Positions 1 to 5,789 are shown, counted from the first letter of the stretch. The stretch is 5,936 nt of DNA from Bacteroidales bacterium (GCA_900771045.1 CAAGMM010000236.1:1-5936), one strand, 5' to 3'. The notes: a model not told the origin generated them from the letters alone. Made by a program: numbers and translations.

Positions 1-285
1 GACACGGGCGTCTCTGGTGCGGTGGCGTCAAAACTCGGCTCGATGATGCGCGAGATGGGGCGACATCTGCAGATTGTCAGCATAACTCATCTGCCACAGA
101 TAGCGAGTAAGGCCTCAAACCATTTCTTCGTTTTTAAAAACAATGACGGAAATAGAACTTTCTCATCAATGAAAACACTTGATAAACAAGAGAGAATAAC
201 GGAGATCGCCAAGCTGCTGAGCAACGACAGGGTGACGGAGACGGCACTCAAGGCAGCTGAAGATTTACTCGAAACGAATCAATAA
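1..285 (+). CDS. recN: DNA repair protein RecN, C-terminal fragment (5' end outside window)
   Basis: RecN is an SMC-like ATPase acting in the cytoplasm in recombinational repair of double-strand breaks. Only the last 94 residues are here; the frame is open from base 1, so the gene starts upstream of the window. The fragment opens with DTGVSGAVA, the D-loop region that directly follows the Walker B box in RecN. It continues with SITHLPQIASKA at about residues 27-38, which holds the switch (H-loop) histidine at residue 30 and is a RecN hallmark. The tail (RITEIAKLLSNDRVTETALKAAEDLL) is the usual end of the family. The GTG at 22 is an internal valine, not a start. The stop TAA is at 283-285 and the next gene starts 8 bases later, so the two are probably co-transcribed. 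Identification rests on motifs recognised by eye. Confidence 0.93.
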   Translation, partial: DTGVSGAVASKLGSMMREMGRHLQIVSITHLPQIASKASNHFFVFKNNDGNRTFSSMKTLDKQERITEIAKLLSNDRVTETALKAAEDLLETNQ

Positions 286-293
286 AGATAATC

Positions 294-1319
294 ATGAAAC
301 GCGGTTTTGGAAGTGACAATCATTCGGGAATAAGCCCCGAAATCCTTGATGCGATAGCGAAAGCCAACGTCGGGCACGCGCTTGCCTACGGCGATGACGA
401 ATATACCGAGAGGACGGCTCGTCTCTTCAAGAAATATTTCGGTGAGGAGACTGAGACATTCTTCGTTTTCAACGGGACGGGCGCAAATGTGCTTTGCATT
501 GACGCGATGGTCGGTTCGTTCAATTCGGTGATATGTGCCGAGACGGCCCACGTCAACGTTGATGAGTGCGGCGCGCCTCAACACATCGTCGGCTGCCGCC
601 TCGTGACTATTCCCACATCCGACGGCAAACTCAGGCCTGAGATGATAAAGCCGCTGCTTCACGTCTTCGGCTTCGAACATCATTCTCAGCCTAAGGCGGT
701 AACGATAACGCAGTCGACGGAGCTCGGCACGCTCTACACTTTGGACGAGATCAAGTCACTCGCCGACTTCGCTCACGCCAACGGACTCTATCTTCACGTC
801 GATGGGGCCCGCATAGCAAACGCATCTGTCGCACTCGGCGCCTCATTTAAGGAGATGACGACCGACTGCGGCGTTGACGTGCTCTCGTTCGGAGGCACCA
901 AAAACGGTATGATGCTCGGCGAGGCCTGCGTCTTCATCAACCCGAGACTCGCGGAGGACTTCAAATATCGGCGCAAACAGGATTTGCAGCTCTGTTCGAA
1001 GATGAGGTTCGTGGCGGCGCAGTTCGAAGCGTATTTGGAGCAAGACGTGTGGAGACGTAATGCCGAACATTCCAACGCGATGGCCAAAAAACTCTACGAA
1101 AAGGTGAAGAACCTCCCGAACCTTGAAGTCGTCTATCCGGTTCAGGCGAACGGAGTGTTCGCGAAACTGCCGAGAAACGTGTGGACGAGGCTTCAGGAGA
1201 AATATTTCTTTTATGACTGGGATCTGGATAACGATGTCGTGCGCTGGCTTTGCTCTTTCGACACGACCGACGAGGATATTGACGACTTCGCGGCTGAACT
1301 GACGCGGCTGCTGAAGTAG
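294..1319 (+). CDS. ltaE: Low-specificity L-threonine aldolase (PLP-dependent)
   Basis: A 341-residue fold-type I PLP enzyme of the threonine aldolase/beta-eliminating lyase family, cytoplasmic, expected to cleave L-threonine or L-allo-threonine to glycine and acetaldehyde. Visible landmarks are the N-terminal FGSDNHSGISPEIL, the phosphate-binding NGTGAN at 60-65, the histidine of AETAHVNVDECGAP (residue 85, stacking on the cofactor), HVDGAR at 168-173 with Asp170 expected to contact the pyridine nitrogen, and SFGGTKNG at 198-205, where Lys203 should form the PLP Schiff base. Length is normal for the family and all key residues are present, so it looks functional. The start ATG at 294 gives the family's usual N-terminus; the nearby AATAAAGATAATC is an A-rich leader rather than a Shine-Dalgarno. 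The 8-base gap after recN suggests an operon. Stereospecificity cannot be read from sequence. Confidence 0.92.
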   Translation: MKRGFGSDNHSGISPEILDAIAKANVGHALAYGDDEYTERTARLFKKYFGEETETFFVFNGTGANVLCIDAMVGSFNSVICAETAHVNVDECGAPQHIVGCRLVTIPTSDGKLRPEMIKPLLHVFGFEHHSQPKAVTITQSTELGTLYTLDEIKSLADFAHANGLYLHVDGARIANASVALGASFKEMTTDCGVDVLSFGGTKNGMMLGEACVFINPRLAEDFKYRRKQDLQLCSKMRFVAAQFEAYLEQDVWRRNAEHSNAMAKKLYEKVKNLPNLEVVYPVQANGVFAKLPRNVWTRLQEKYFFYDWDLDNDVVRWLCSFDTTDEDIDDFAAELTRLLK

Positions 1320-1354
1320 GGAAGTGAGCGTTGACTATCTATCCATACCTGAAA

Positions 1355-1371
1355 GCGTGAATATCGTAAGC
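1355..1371 (-). repeat. Short dispersed intergenic repeat, copy 1
   Basis: Read on the minus strand, this 17-mer (GCTTACGATATTCACGC) matches the plus-strand sequence at 5732-5748 at 15 of 17 positions, with the first 12 identical. Both copies lie in gene-free DNA. The heptamer GTAAGCA at 1366-1372 also equals one unit of the tandem array at 5704-5731. It may be a relic of a short intergenic repeat family, or chance. Confidence 0.35.
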
Positions 1372-1437
1372 ATTCTATCTCCTGAAAAAATTTATACCTT
1401 TCCAAATTGAACTTTTATTTTAATCAGAATTTTTATG

Positions 1438-1445
1438 TAAATTTG
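1438..1445 (+). promoter_or_regulatory. Candidate Bacteroidota-type -7 promoter box for the transketolase operon
   Basis: TAAATTTG matches the Bacteroidota -7 consensus TAnnTTTG at every fixed position and lies 87 bases before the transketolase start, inside an AT-rich part of the only sizeable gap upstream of these genes. No good -33 TTG is seen at the expected spacing; the nearest TTG (1407-1409) is 28 bases away, which is too far. A second, weaker box (TACCTTTC, 7 of 8) lies at 1395-1402. The start site is therefore inferred, not shown. Confidence 0.45.
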
Positions 1446-1532
1446 CAAAAAAGTGTTTTTTTCGGAGGAAGTCCGTAAAGATGCGCAATGGCTCTCAAAA
1501 TCAATGTAAAAGAAATTTAAAAACGAAACCGA
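1446..1532 (+). other. 5' leader of transketolase operon with SD-like motif, small hairpin and 21-codon ORF
   Basis: If transcription starts just after the box at 1438-1445, this is an untranslated leader. It holds GGAGGA at 1464-1469, which is unusual in a phylum that rarely uses Shine-Dalgarno sites. The motif partly overlaps a weak hairpin (CGGA 1463-1466 pairing with TCCG 1472-1475, five-base loop). Eleven bases after the motif an ATG at 1481 opens a 21-codon ORF (MRNGSQNQCKRNLKTKPNGNK) that ends with TAA at 1544-1546, overlapping the transketolase start in another frame. A role as a leader peptide is speculative: the stem is only four pairs and nothing in the peptide suggests attenuation. 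Confidence 0.25.
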
Positions 1533-2375
1533 ATGGAAATAAGTAAACTTCAGGACATCGCCTCTCAGGTCAGGCGTGACATTATCCGTATGGTGCACGG
1601 TTGTCAGTCGGGACATCCCGGCGGCTCTCTCGGTGCAACCGACATCGTGACGGCCCTTTATTTCGACCAGATGCACGTCAATCCCGACGCATTCAGGATG
1701 GACGGCTCCGACGAAGACATGTTCTTCCTGTCGAACGGACACATCAGCCCGATGCTCTACAGCATTATGGCGCGGCGCGGATATTTTCCGGTGAGCGAAC
1801 TCGCCACGTTCCGCCGCCTCGGGACTCGTCTCCAGGGACATCCGACGCCGGTTGAGGGACTTCCCGGAATAAGAATGGCGTCAGGATCTCTCGGACAAGG
1901 CCTCAGCGTCGCAATAGGCGCGGCACAGGCTAAGAAACTCAACGGAGAGAAAAACCTCGTCTTCGTCCTGATGGGCGACGGCGAACATGAGGAAGGACAA
2001 CTCTGGGAAGGCATTATGTATGCCGGCGCAAAAGGCGTTGACAACCTCGTCGGCATCATCGACTACAACGGAAAACAAATCGACGGTCCGACGGACGCAG
2101 TCATGAACCTCGGCGATATGAGGGCAAAATACGAGGCCTTCGGCTGGGTCGTCTATGATTTAGACGGAAACAATATGGGCGATGTCGTCGCGACGCTGAA
2201 CAAGGCACGCAAAAACGCATTCAAAGGCAGGCCGCAACTGCTCCTCGCCAAGACGGAGATGGGTATGGGCGTCGATTTCATGATGGGAACGCACAAATGG
2301 CACGGCACACCTCCCAACGACGAACAGGCTGCGTCGGCTCTCGTCCAGCTGCGCGAGACATTGGGCGACTATTAA
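1533..2375 (+). CDS. Transketolase, N-terminal (thiamine diphosphate-binding) subunit
   Basis: This 280-residue protein is the first half of transketolase, the cytoplasmic enzyme of the non-oxidative pentose phosphate pathway that moves two-carbon ketol units between sugar phosphates. It carries the pyrophosphate-binding domain. HPGGSLG at 28-34 is the substrate and cofactor loop, SNGH is at 67-70, GSLGQGLS at 118-125, the thiamine diphosphate motif GDG(X)nN runs from GDG 148-150 to Asn179, and HKWHGTPP at 254-261 closes the domain. The ORF ends naturally there, as in two-gene transketolases, and is not a truncated 650-residue form. The start ATG follows an A-rich leader (AAATTTAAAAACGAAACCGA) and gives a normal N-terminus. 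The partner gene begins 36 bases downstream, and both halves are needed for an active site. A related sugar-pathway enzyme such as DXP synthase is unlikely, since DXP synthase is a single longer chain. Confidence 0.93.
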   Translation: MEISKLQDIASQVRRDIIRMVHGCQSGHPGGSLGATDIVTALYFDQMHVNPDAFRMDGSDEDMFFLSNGHISPMLYSIMARRGYFPVSELATFRRLGTRLQGHPTPVEGLPGIRMASGSLGQGLSVAIGAAQAKKLNGEKNLVFVLMGDGEHEEGQLWEGIMYAGAKGVDNLVGIIDYNGKQIDGPTDAVMNLGDMRAKYEAFGWVVYDLDGNNMGDVVATLNKARKNAFKGRPQLLLAKTEMGMGVDFMMGTHKWHGTPPNDEQAASALVQLRETLGDY

Positions 2376-2411
2376 CAGGAAGTTTTTCATCGTAAATAGA
2401 AAGAAAAAGAT

Positions 2412-3365
2412 ATGGAATTTGCTATTCAGAATTATAAAGATACAAGGTCGGGGTTTGGCGAGGGACTCTTAGAAGCCGGCAGACGCAACCCCAAAGTGAC
2501 GGCATTGTGCGCCGACCTCATCGGCTCGCTCAAAATGAACGCCTTCGTCAAAGAGTTTCCCGAAAGGTTCTTCCAGACGGGCATCGCCGAAGCCAATATG
2601 ATAGGCATCGCGGCGGGTCTCGCTAACGGCGGATTTGTCCCGTTCGCAGGCTCCTTCGCGGGCTTCATCACAGGACGCGTCTATGACCAGATAAGGATGG
2701 TCGTCGCATACTCGAACAAAAACGTCAAGATTGCCGCATCACACGCCGGCGTGACCCTCGGCGAAGACGGTGCGACACACCAGATTCTCGAAGACATCGG
2801 CCTGATGAAGATGCTGCCCAACATGACGGTCATCGTGCCGTGCGACTTCAACCAGACTAAGGCCGCAACGATAGCCGCCGTCGAATACGAAGGCCCCGTC
2901 TATCTGCGTTTCGGTCGTCCAGCCGTGCCTAACTTCACTCCCGTTGATGATAAATTCGTCATCGGAAAGGCCCAGATGATGCAGGAAGGCACCGACGTAA
3001 CCATCTTCGCGTGCGGACATCTCGTGTGGAAATCCATCGAGGCGGCAGCCCAACTCAAAGAGGCCGGCATCAGCGCGGAAGTAGTTAACATCCACACTAT
3101 AAAGCCTTTAGACGAAGACGCCGTTCTGAAGTCTGTGGCGAAGACGAAATGCGTCGTGACGGCTGAGGAGCACCAGCGTAATGGTGGCCTCGGCGACAGC
3201 ATCGCGCAGCTTCTTGCGATGAAGAACCCGACTCCGATAGAGATGGTCGCCGTTGACGACGTCTTCGGACAAAGCGGAAAACCTGAAGAACTGCTTAGTT
3301 TCTATCATCTCGACACTCCCGACATCGTGGCCGCCGCCAAACGCGCAGTCGCGAGAAAGAAGTGA
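2412..3365 (+). CDS. Transketolase, C-terminal (pyrimidine-binding) subunit
   Basis: This 317-residue protein is the second half of a split transketolase. The pyrimidine-binding domain comes first: TGIAEANMIGIAAGLA at 56-71 contains the catalytic Glu60 that activates the thiamine N1', and HAGVTLGEDGATHQ at 111-124 is the conserved substrate and phosphate-binding segment. The C-terminal transketolase domain runs from about 186 to 305, with HTIKPLDE at 228-235 and EEHQRNGGLGD at 252-262. The length fits stand-alone C-terminal subunits. The 36-base gap after the first subunit contains AAATAGAAAGAAAAAG, an A/G-rich leader with no promoter-like box, so the two subunits are almost certainly made from one mRNA. 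Stop TGA is at 3363-3365. Immediately after it base composition drops sharply, so this gene marks the right edge of the core metabolic block. No hairpin terminator was seen after it. Confidence 0.93.
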   Translation: MEFAIQNYKDTRSGFGEGLLEAGRRNPKVTALCADLIGSLKMNAFVKEFPERFFQTGIAEANMIGIAAGLANGGFVPFAGSFAGFITGRVYDQIRMVVAYSNKNVKIAASHAGVTLGEDGATHQILEDIGLMKMLPNMTVIVPCDFNQTKAATIAAVEYEGPVYLRFGRPAVPNFTPVDDKFVIGKAQMMQEGTDVTIFACGHLVWKSIEAAAQLKEAGISAEVVNIHTIKPLDEDAVLKSVAKTKCVVTAEEHQRNGGLGDSIAQLLAMKNPTPIEMVAVDDVFGQSGKPEELLSFYHLDTPDIVAAAKRAVARKK

Positions 3366-3393
3366 TAGGCATAAATGCAAAATCCTAACGGAT

Positions 3394-3525
3394 GTGAATA
3401 CTGAAAGATTTGTGGATGAAGTACTGATGTCAATAGCCCATGAATTTCCGGAAAATGTGAAAGATGTTGATTTAAACGAACTTAAAAACACAATAATTCT
3501 TAACATAAAAAAAGAAAAACTATGA
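3394..3525 (+). CDS. Hypothetical small protein (43 aa from GTG) or 5'-truncated remnant
   Basis: A short acidic-to-basic ORF that I do not recognise. From the GTG at 3394 it reads MNTERFVDEVLM, then SIAHEFPENVKDVD, then LNELKNTIILNIKKEKL; an ATG at 3427 would give only 32 residues. It has no signal peptide or membrane segment and looks helical. Two points argue it is real: its stop TGA (3523-3525) overlaps the ATG (3522-3524) of the next gene in the ATGA arrangement typical of translational coupling, and it shares that gene's AT-rich composition. Against it, there is no ATG near the expected start. The frame stays open upstream into the transketolase gene (back to 3253), which fits a gene whose 5' end was lost at the junction near 3370. 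A small partner or regulator of the DUF1648 protein is possible but unproven. Confidence 0.4.
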   Translation: MNTERFVDEVLMSIAHEFPENVKDVDLNELKNTIILNIKKEKL

Positions 3526-4016
3526 GCCAGTATTCTTATATCCACAAAAATTCTAAAGGAGAGAAGATAATTGAGATATTTATATTGTTAGTCGTTATAG
3601 GTACCGTCATTTATACTTTGCTGACATTTCACAAGTTGCCGGATACTGTGATAACACATGCCGGGGCGACTGGAAAAGCTGACGGCTTTGGAAATAAAAG
3701 TACATTGTTGATATTGCCGCTTATATCAATAGTGTCTTATATAGGATTGACAATTTTACAAAAGTTTCCCAACATTTTTAATTACCCTGTTAAAATTACT
3801 GAAAAAAACATAGACTCCCTGTATTCATTAGGTGTGAAAATGGTTAGGTGCCTAAAATTGTTTATAGCATTGGCGTTTGCTGTGATGACTTACATCTTTT
3901 CAGAGTCTTCATTAGGTGTAAAAATCACTGCAGGAACTACAATTATCACAATACTTTTAGTGCTGATGAGCATAATGTTAGTTTATTACATAGTGAAAAT
4001 GTCAAGGCAGAAATAG
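3522..4016 (+). CDS. DUF1648 domain-containing integral membrane protein
   Basis: A 164-residue inner-membrane protein with four predicted helices at about 16-35, 61-80, 107-127 and 137-158, and no signal peptide. The loop after the first helix contains LPDTVITHAGATGKADGFGNK (39-59), which matches the DUF1648 (PF07853) pattern of LP(D/x)xxxxHxxxxGxxDxxGxK. This domain also occurs at the N-terminus of SdpI-type immunity and signalling proteins, but the SdpI C-terminal region is not present, so an immunity role cannot be inferred. The molecular function is unknown. The start overlaps the stop of the preceding small ORF by four bases (ATGA), implying coupled translation. The gene is strongly AT-rich compared with the transketolase genes (17 against 34 G/C in 60-base samples), consistent with later acquisition or relaxed codon selection. 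The next gene begins 35 bases after its stop. Confidence 0.8.
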   Translation: MSQYSYIHKNSKGEKIIEIFILLVVIGTVIYTLLTFHKLPDTVITHAGATGKADGFGNKSTLLILPLISIVSYIGLTILQKFPNIFNYPVKITEKNIDSLYSLGVKMVRCLKLFIALAFAVMTYIFSESSLGVKITAGTTIITILLVLMSIMLVYYIVKMSRQK

Positions 4017-4081
4017 ATTTATATTCAGCATAAACCCAACTAAAGCCAGTGATGAGGAAGTTACTCGCAATATTGTTATCT

Positions 4082-4183
4082 ATCGCCTTCGCCGGAGTGC
4101 TTCATTCCCAGGATTTCCCCAACAACAGGGAAAAGGCAGCCGATATAAAGGCTTCGGGAGAGTGCTAATACGGCGAAGGCGAT
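4082..4183 (+). repeat. Perfect 13-bp inverted repeats bounding a 102-bp intragenic segment
   Basis: ATCGCCTTCGCCG at 4082-4094 is exactly reverse-complementary to CGGCGAAGGCGAT at 4171-4183, with 76 bases between. The left arm encodes IAFA of the signal peptide and the right arm encodes GEGD, and both lie in the same codon phase. The segment is 34 codons long and contains the premature TAA (4166-4168), two bases before the right arm. Reverse-complementing the segment in place removes the stop and keeps the frame. The arms could equally form an mRNA stem. No recombinase gene lies in the window. The repeat itself is directly visible; the switch is inference. Confidence 0.6.
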
Positions 4184-4192
4184 GATAATGAG

Positions 4193-5680
4193 ATGTTTGT
4201 CTGCCTGAAGAAGTCGGATTTTGAATCCGCCGTGAAAGAACGCGGACAGGAAGCCGTCAACTACGCCAAGTTCGGAATGAAGGCCGAAGATAAGCGGAAT
4301 TACGGCGGCGCACTGCGTTTTTATTACATCTCGCTGATGCTCTGTTATTCACATCCTGATGGTAATTCGTTGACTATCAATATTGAAGAGATTGACAAAA
4401 CCGTCAAACTATTCAGATTTCTCAATAATAAGATTGATGGCGACGAAGGTATGCTGAGCGAGATAAACTTTATCGAAAGAGGCAGGGAAACAAAGGACGA
4501 CGCGACGGAAATACTGTTCCGCATACAGAGTATGACTGGCGGAATGGAGATAAGCAACGTCACATTTAGGTATAATAGCGGCAGCTTTTATGAGACGGCG
4601 ACGGTTGAAAACGGCGTCGGACATGTCGTCATCAGGGAGGAAAACTACATGAAACCGGTGGAAATAACGGTGGATCTTTCCTATCCGGAAGTTCAAAAAG
4701 AGTCGCAGGCGGCTTTCTCTATGATGAAATATCTCAAAACTATTAAGAAACTGCCGCAGTTCTCACATTTGAAAACCGTTTCGCGGTATAAGGATAAAAA
4801 CGCAAACCCGAACCCGAACCCAAACCCAAACCCAAATACAGACTCACAACCGCAACATAATGATTATCTGCTGGTTATGACCGAGATTGAGCATGCCATC
4901 GCTGTCGGAAATCCTGAATCTGTCAGAAAATATTTCTCAGACGAAGGCTTCGAAATGTTCGAAAAAGTGAACTCATACGGGAAACTGAAGTTGACTCAGC
5001 ATCCCAATTACGAACTTTACGATTTTGATGACGAGGTTATCTGTCGTTCTATGCCGATATGTTTTTCCTTTAAGAAACAGTCGTTTAGCCGCGACATAGT
5101 CTTCCGCTTCAACAAAGACTCGCACCTTATAACATCGGTGGTTTTTCGTCTTTCCGACGTGGCCGAGGCTGATATTGAAAAAAACACCAAGCACAGTATG
5201 CGGGCAAGATATACGCTGCGGCATTTTATGGAGGACTATCAGACGGCTTTTGCCTTGCAACAGATTGATTATCTTGATAAAATCTTCTCCGATGACGCAC
5301 TCATCATCGTCGGACACGTCGTTAACAAAACGCGACTCACCGACGTCGCCAAGCTGCAAAACGTGCAAAAGGCCGAGCGCGTCAGACTTTCCAAGGCTGA
5401 ATATATCGGAAACCTGAAGAAGAAATTCGACAGCCCTGCAACGGAATACATCAACATCCATTTCACTGATTTCGAAGTGACTCCGACAATGAGCAGAAAC
5501 GGTGAACTGTACGGTATTCAGGTGCGGCAGTATTATTACTCGAACAACTACAATGATGTCGGCTACCTCTTTATCATCGTTGACCTCTCCAATGAACTTC
5601 CGTTGATTCACGTCAGAACGTGGCAGGAAGGTAAGACAGCACTCGACGACCTGATAAAATTAGGCGATTTCAGATTCTGA
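4193..5680 (+). CDS. Longest intact open segment of the disrupted secreted protein (495 aa)
   Basis: This is the part of the gene downstream of the premature stop, starting at the first in-frame ATG (MFVCLKKSDF). An automatic caller would probably report it as a gene. It lacks a signal peptide, so a product restarted here would stay in the cytoplasm, unlike the exported full-length form. It includes a helical segment with FGMKAEDKRNYGGALRFYY (27-45), a beta-rich middle (about 105-165), the NP repeat (205-214), and a C-terminal region of about 270 residues with FSDDALIIVGHV (about 362-373) and HVRTWQ (473-478). I recall the latter two as recurring at the end of Bacteroidales exported proteins. 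The ATG at 4193 has no convincing ribosome-binding signal apart from GATGATAATGAG, and restart 24 bases after a stop is possible but uncertain. I prefer the pseudogene or switched-off reading. Confidence 0.4.
   Translation: MFVCLKKSDFESAVKERGQEAVNYAKFGMKAEDKRNYGGALRFYYISLMLCYSHPDGNSLTINIEEIDKTVKLFRFLNNKIDGDEGMLSEINFIERGRETKDDATEILFRIQSMTGGMEISNVTFRYNSGSFYETATVENGVGHVVIREENYMKPVEITVDLSYPEVQKESQAAFSMMKYLKTIKKLPQFSHLKTVSRYKDKNANPNPNPNPNPNTDSQPQHNDYLLVMTEIEHAIAVGNPESVRKYFSDEGFEMFEKVNSYGKLKLTQHPNYELYDFDDEVICRSMPICFSFKKQSFSRDIVFRFNKDSHLITSVVFRLSDVAEADIEKNTKHSMRARYTLRHFMEDYQTAFALQQIDYLDKIFSDDALIIVGHVVNKTRLTDVAKLQNVQKAERVRLSKAEYIGNLKKKFDSPATEYINIHFTDFEVTPTMSRNGELYGIQVRQYYYSNNYNDVGYLFIIVDLSNELPLIHVRTWQEGKTALDDLIKLGDFRF
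4805..4834 (+). repeat. In-frame hexanucleotide tandem repeat AACCCR x5 (Asn-Pro linker)
   Basis: Five copies of AACCC(G/A): two ending in G, then three ending in A. Read in the gene's frame they give NPNPNPNPNP, within the longer stretch NANPNPNPNPNPNTDSQPQ. Because the unit is six bases, gain or loss of copies changes only linker length. The position between the beta-rich part and the NTF2-like C-terminal part suggests an extended hinge. Confidence 0.85.
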
Positions 5681-5698
5681 TAAACGTACCAATCAGAA
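5675..5698 (+). terminator. Weak hairpin overlapping the stop codon, possible transcript end
   Basis: TTCTGAT (5675-5681) pairs perfectly with ATCAGAA (5692-5698) around a 10-base loop, and the left arm contains the gene's TGA stop. It is followed by A rather than T residues, so it is not a classical intrinsic terminator on the plus strand. Confidence 0.25.
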
Positions 5699-5703
5699 AA
5701 AAT

Positions 5704-5731
5704 GTGAGCAGTAAGCAGTGAGCAGTGAGCA
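5704..5731 (+). repeat. 7-bp tandem repeat GTGAGCA x4
   Basis: Four head-to-tail heptamers: GTGAGCA, GTAAGCA, GTGAGCA, GTGAGCA. Only the second unit differs, by one base. It lies 23 bases after the last plus-strand gene, in non-coding DNA, and is the first of three adjacent arrays. Confidence 0.85.
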
Positions 5732-5748
5732 GCTTACGATATTTACGT
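5732..5748 (+). repeat. Short dispersed intergenic repeat, copy 2
   Basis: GCTTACGATATTTACGT matches the minus strand of 1355-1371 at 15 of 17 positions. It sits between the first and second tandem arrays and can itself be read as two heptamer-like units (TTACGAT, ATTTACG). Confidence 0.35.
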
Positions 5749-5753
5749 AATGT

Positions 5754-5788
5754 GGTTTAAGGTTTAAGGATTAATGCTTAAGGATTAA
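5754..5788 (+). repeat. 7-bp degenerate tandem repeat GGTTTAA x5
   Basis: Five consecutive heptamers: GGTTTAA, GGTTTAA, GGATTAA, TGCTTAA, GGATTAA. All end in TTAA. This array has the same unit length as the one at 5704-5731 but an unrelated sequence. Confidence 0.75.
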
Positions 5789-5789
5789 A

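Larger units (their letters stand above)
4052..5680 (+). pseudogene. Secreted Bacteroidales-type protein with premature TAA at codon 39 (disrupted or switched off)
   Basis: A single frame of 543 codons is open from ATG 4052 to TGA 5678-5680 except for one TAA at 4166-4168. Codons 1-20 (MRKLLAILLSIAFAGVLHSQ) form a clear Sec signal peptide without a lipobox cysteine. The text then runs DFPNNREKAADIKASGEC, stop, YGEGDDNE. I recall a 'SG(K/E)YxYGEG' stretch after the signal peptide in a family of Bacteroidales exported proteins, so the stop probably replaces a tyrosine (TAT or TAC to TAA). After it come a helical region (about 55-100), a probable beta-rich domain (about 155-210), an Asn-Pro repeat linker (252-261), and a C-terminal part with NTF2-like character ending in HVRTWQ (520-525; numbering counts the stop). 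The rest is undamaged, so the lesion is recent, a read error, or reversible: the TAA sits between perfect 13-base inverted repeats. Function unknown; cell-envelope location inferred. Confidence 0.7.

Noticed and set aside
22..285. Separate 87-residue gene starting at GTG 22
   Set aside because: The frame is open from base 1 and reads the RecN D-loop before this GTG, so it is an internal codon of recN.
279..683. 134-codon minus-strand frame over the start of the threonine aldolase gene
   Set aside because: The plus strand here encodes a clear PLP enzyme; the antisense frame has no family features.
1392..1841. 149-codon minus-strand frame across the transketolase promoter and N-terminus
   Set aside because: Most of it is antisense to conserved transketolase sequence, and its tail is AT-rich intergenic DNA translating to low-complexity text.
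3522..4016. Calling the DUF1648 protein an SdpI-type immunity factor of a toxin system
   Set aside because: Only the DUF1648 motif and four helices are present; the SdpI C-terminal region is missing and the tiny neighbour has no toxin features.
4166..4168. Possibility that TAA is read as a sense codon (alternative code or recoding)
   Set aside because: TAA, TAG and TGA all end genes at conserved C-termini in this window (2373, 1317, 3363), so the code is standard, and no recoding signal is known for TAA here.
4973..5611. 212-codon open frame on the minus strand opposite the secreted-protein gene
   Set aside because: It lies wholly antisense to a better-supported coding frame, shows no recognisable domain, and has no promoter or leader; it is a by-product of codon use on the plus strand.
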